Positions 6,092 through 7,375 of a stretch of DNA of 7,375 nucleotides are shown piece after piece; within the stretch, counting starts at the first letter, position 1; every line of letters starts with the position of its first letter. The notes below the pieces were generated by a model that saw nothing but the letters and a program-made list of their open reading frames with translations, did no database searches and had not been told where the DNA came from. This DNA comes from FEN-727 sp036508635 (GTDB lineage Bacteria > Actinomycetota > Geothermincolia > Fen-727 > Anoxymicrobiaceae), in the NCBI GenBank assembly GCA_036508635.1, contig DATCGY010000179.1:1-7375 (forward strand), written 5' to 3'. Position numbers and translations under genes: made by a program.

Positions 6092-6373
6092 ATGCAGAGG
6101 ATTCTCAATGCAGTGGCGCTCATCGTGACGATCCTGGTGAGCGTCCTGTCAGGCTTTCTCGTGTCCACTTCGGCGCTCGCCTCCTCCTCCTATTCCTGGT
6201 CCGACACCGGAGGCGGATTGTCGGCGATGAACATGGCGGATAAGATACCCAACGGGCGCGCCGCCGTCCTGGTCAGGTGCAAGACATCAGGCAAGAGCAT
6301 AATGGTTGAGCGTGCTATGTATTGGAATAATCGAGGTGCCGGTACCGACACGATAGGTGGCTACTCAGATTAG
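6092..6373 (+). CDS. Short secreted protein, single terminal module of a surface-protein type
   Basis: A 93-residue protein with a clear Sec signal peptide (residues 1-30: MQR, a long hydrophobic core, cleavage probably after ALA). The mature part is only about 63 residues. Its second half, GKSIMVERAMYWNNRG followed by AGTDTIGGYSD, resembles a module that I associate with the C-terminal ends of large secreted proteins in some actinobacterial lineages (DUF5719-like wording from memory, not verified). ATG 6092 has AGGGAG about 9 nt upstream. The protein may be a natural one-module secreted protein, or the remnant of a longer surface protein after internal deletion that joined signal peptide to the last repeat. 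Neighbours give no functional hint. Confidence 0.65.
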   Translation: MQRILNAVALIVTILVSVLSGFLVSTSALASSSYSWSDTGGGLSAMNMADKIPNGRAAVLVRCKTSGKSIMVERAMYWNNRGAGTDTIGGYSD

Positions 6374-6684
6374 AAGCGCACTTTGAGACCGAAGCAAATA
6401 ATACCTTTCCGAGCCCCACCACCAACAGGATACGCGGGTCAGGTCTTTGATTGTTTATTCCACTCTGGTAGCCCATTCATGCCTGCCGGCCAGCTCCCAG
6501 CTGCTTACGAGGCTATCGAGAACGCACCGGGTGTGGTGGAGGTCGACGAGTTCGCTCCACAGTGCATCGGAGTATCCGTGTCGCCCACCTGAGGATATCG
6601 GTGCTATGGGAGGTATATGGGGGATTCCCGGTAAACTGTTCTTAATAGAATGGAGTGATATCAGGTGACGGAAAGGAGCCTGTG
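6374..6684. other. Stretch of about 310 bp without a confident gene
   Basis: No ORF here has both a good start signal and recognisable content. The frame of the preceding gene stays open after its TAG for 73 codons (to TGA 6590-6592), encoding PTGYAGQVFDCLFHSG, MPAGQLPAAYEAIENA and GVVEVDEFAPQCIGVSV among others. This reads like plausible protein, but its only early start is a TTG at 6383 without SD. It may be a gene remnant. The last part (6593-6684) holds the SD of the next gene (AAAGGAG, 6672-6678). Confidence 0.4.
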
Positions 6685-6966
6685 TTGAAGAAGATCGTCA
6701 GCATGGCTGTGCTCGCGTTGATCCTTCTCTCATTTGTATCGTTCTCGGGTTGCGGGACGAAAAAGCAGGCACAGACTGACACCACGAAGAAAGCGAAGCC
6801 TGCCGTCAAGAAGGTCACGGTCGGCGACATACAGGTAGGGTACCGCGTGTACGGTAAAGGGCACCCCCTTGTGATGGTAATGGGTTACGGGGGAACGCAG
6901 GACATCTGGGACCCGACGGTCATCGACATGCTCTCGCAGGGCGATAAACATGGCGAACGTTGCTCC

Positions 6967-6981
6967 AGCGGCGAGGCCGCT
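6967..6981. repeat. Small GC-rich hairpin ahead of the Rieske gene promoter
   Basis: AGCGGC-GAG-GCCGCT is a perfect 6-bp stem with a 3-nt loop. It lies just after the point where hydrolase similarity ends and 20 bp before a TATAAT box. No T-run follows. Confidence 0.35.
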
Positions 6982-7001
6982 CCGGCGCTTGCCCAATCAA
7001 C

Positions 7002-7007
7002 TATAAT
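7002..7007 (+). promoter_or_regulatory. -10 box of the Rieske ferredoxin gene
   Basis: A perfect TATAAT lies 48 nt before the Rieske start. No convincing -35 is seen at the usual distance (GCTCCG at 6979-6984). It suggests the ferredoxin gene has its own promoter inside the tail of the broken hydrolase frame. Confidence 0.45.
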
Positions 7008-7055
7008 GAAAGAGAGGATTGGTTCTCTCGCTCGCCACATATGAAGGGGGTTTCA

Positions 7056-7375
7056 ATGAACTTTAAGAAGGTCGCCGACACATCAGAATTGCCGGCAGGC
7101 AAGATGAAGAAAGTCACTCTGGACGGTAAAGATGTTCTGCTTGTGAATGTCGATGGTGCTTACTATGCCATTGATAACAAGTGCACCCACATGGGAGGAT
7201 CGCTGGTCGAAGGGACGCTGGATGGAAACGTAGTGACCTGCCCGAGACACGGTTCCCGATTTGATGTCAAGACCGGGAAGGCGGTCGGAAAAGCGAAGGT
7301 CGCCTTCATCAAGATGATGCCCAAGGACGAGAAGAGTTACGCGGCCAAGGTTGAGAGTACGGATATCTTGCTGGA
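7056..7375 (+). CDS. Small Rieske [2Fe-2S] ferredoxin, cut by window end
   Basis: A soluble electron carrier of the Rieske type (NirD-like or dioxygenase-ferredoxin-like). The visible 106 residues contain both cluster motifs: CTHMGG with Cys43 and His45, and CPRHGSRFD with Cys62 and His65, spaced as in this family. FDVKTGKAVG (69-78) after the second motif is also typical. There is no signal peptide or membrane helix, so it is cytosolic. ATG 7056 is chosen because AAGGGGG ends 5 nt upstream; an in-frame ATG at 7041 would add five residues and overlap the hydrolase frame. Rieske ferredoxins of this kind are about 100-110 residues, so little is missing at the window edge. Its partner enzyme is not visible here. 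The other redox protein of the window, the FMN reductase, is over 1 kb away on the opposite strand, so a link is speculative. Confidence 0.93.
   Translation, partial: MNFKKVADTSELPAGKMKKVTLDGKDVLLVNVDGAYYAIDNKCTHMGGSLVEGTLDGNVVTCPRHGSRFDVKTGKAVGKAKVAFIKMMPKDEKSYAAKVESTDILL

Larger units (their letters stand above)
6685..7044 (+). pseudogene. Truncated lipoprotein alpha/beta hydrolase
   Basis: The N-terminus of a membrane-anchored alpha/beta-hydrolase: TTG start 6 nt after AAGGAG (a GTG one codon earlier is also possible), lipoprotein signal peptide with lipobox FSGC (Cys23), a Lys/Thr/Ala-rich tether (25-43), then the first hydrolase strands VGDIQVGYRVYGKGHPLVMV and MGYGGTQDIWDP (46-77). In intact relatives this is followed by the strand leading to a DNRG motif, then the GxSxG nucleophile and the rest of a domain of over 200 residues. 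Here homology stops after DMLSQ (about residue 85, near 6940), and the remaining 34 residues look like unrelated read-through ending at TGA 7044. None of the three forward frames restores the DNRG region, so a deletion is more likely than a simple frameshift. No catalytic residue is present, hence no activity is expected. Confidence 0.7.

Noticed and set aside
6383..6592. 69-codon TTG-started ORF as a separate gene
   Set aside because: There is no SD, a weak start codon and no family I recognise; described instead as a possible remnant.
1..7375. CRISPR array, tRNA/rRNA, insertion sequence or phage-defence locus
   Set aside because: No regularly spaced repeats, no transposase or integrase-like protein, no structural RNA signature and no recognised defence domain were seen on either strand.

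Overview
The window looks like chromosomal DNA of a GC-rich Gram-positive-type bacterium, most probably a deep-branching member of the Actinomycetota. The evidence is a C/G-rich third codon position, frequent TTG/GTG starts behind strong Shine-Dalgarno (SD) sequences, lipobox lipoproteins, a zinc-ribbon/PQY-linker/four-helix membrane protein, and a secreted module ending in a MYWNNRG...TIGGYSD signature. The lineage is inferred from gene style only; no marker gene fixes it.

Left half, minus strand (positions 3534 down to 1): a compact SOS mutagenesis operon in the order lexA - dinB (Pol IV) - dnaE (Pol III alpha, cut by the window edge). A promoter is readable upstream of lexA (-35 at 3581-3586, -10 at 3558-3563), and its spacer carries a TTCGG direct repeat that may be the LexA operator. 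lexA and dinB are 7 bp apart, and dinB's SD overlaps the lexA stop codon. The dnaE start is odd: the strong SD in the dinB-dnaE gap points to an out-of-frame GTG, while the only sensible in-frame start lies 39 nt further on. The DnaE PHP domain has lost at least one metal-ligand histidine and contains a roughly 40-residue in-frame insertion encoded by palindromic, internally repeated DNA. The arrangement suggests a LexA-controlled unit that makes a translesion polymerase and a second, probably non-proofreading, replicative-type polymerase.

Middle, plus strand (3717-5205): divergent from lexA, with its own TATAAT box, a helical lipoprotein of unknown function is followed 52 bp later by a zinc-ribbon membrane protein with a long P/Q/Y-rich linker. 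They may be co-transcribed and both act at the cell envelope. I cannot assign a function to either.

Right part (5206-7375): a patchwork of single genes and remnants. It holds an NAD(P)H-dependent FMN reductase on the minus strand in a more AT-rich context (possibly acquired), a 93-residue secreted protein that looks like a signal peptide joined to one terminal module of a larger surface protein, about 310 bp without a confident gene, a lipoprotein alpha/beta-hydrolase whose coding sequence breaks off after the first strands (pseudogene), and a small Rieske ferredoxin running off the window end. I found no CRISPR array, tRNA, rRNA, insertion sequence or clear defence system. The most distinctive signals are the SOS polymerase operon with its unusual dnaE start and the repeat inserted in dnaE.
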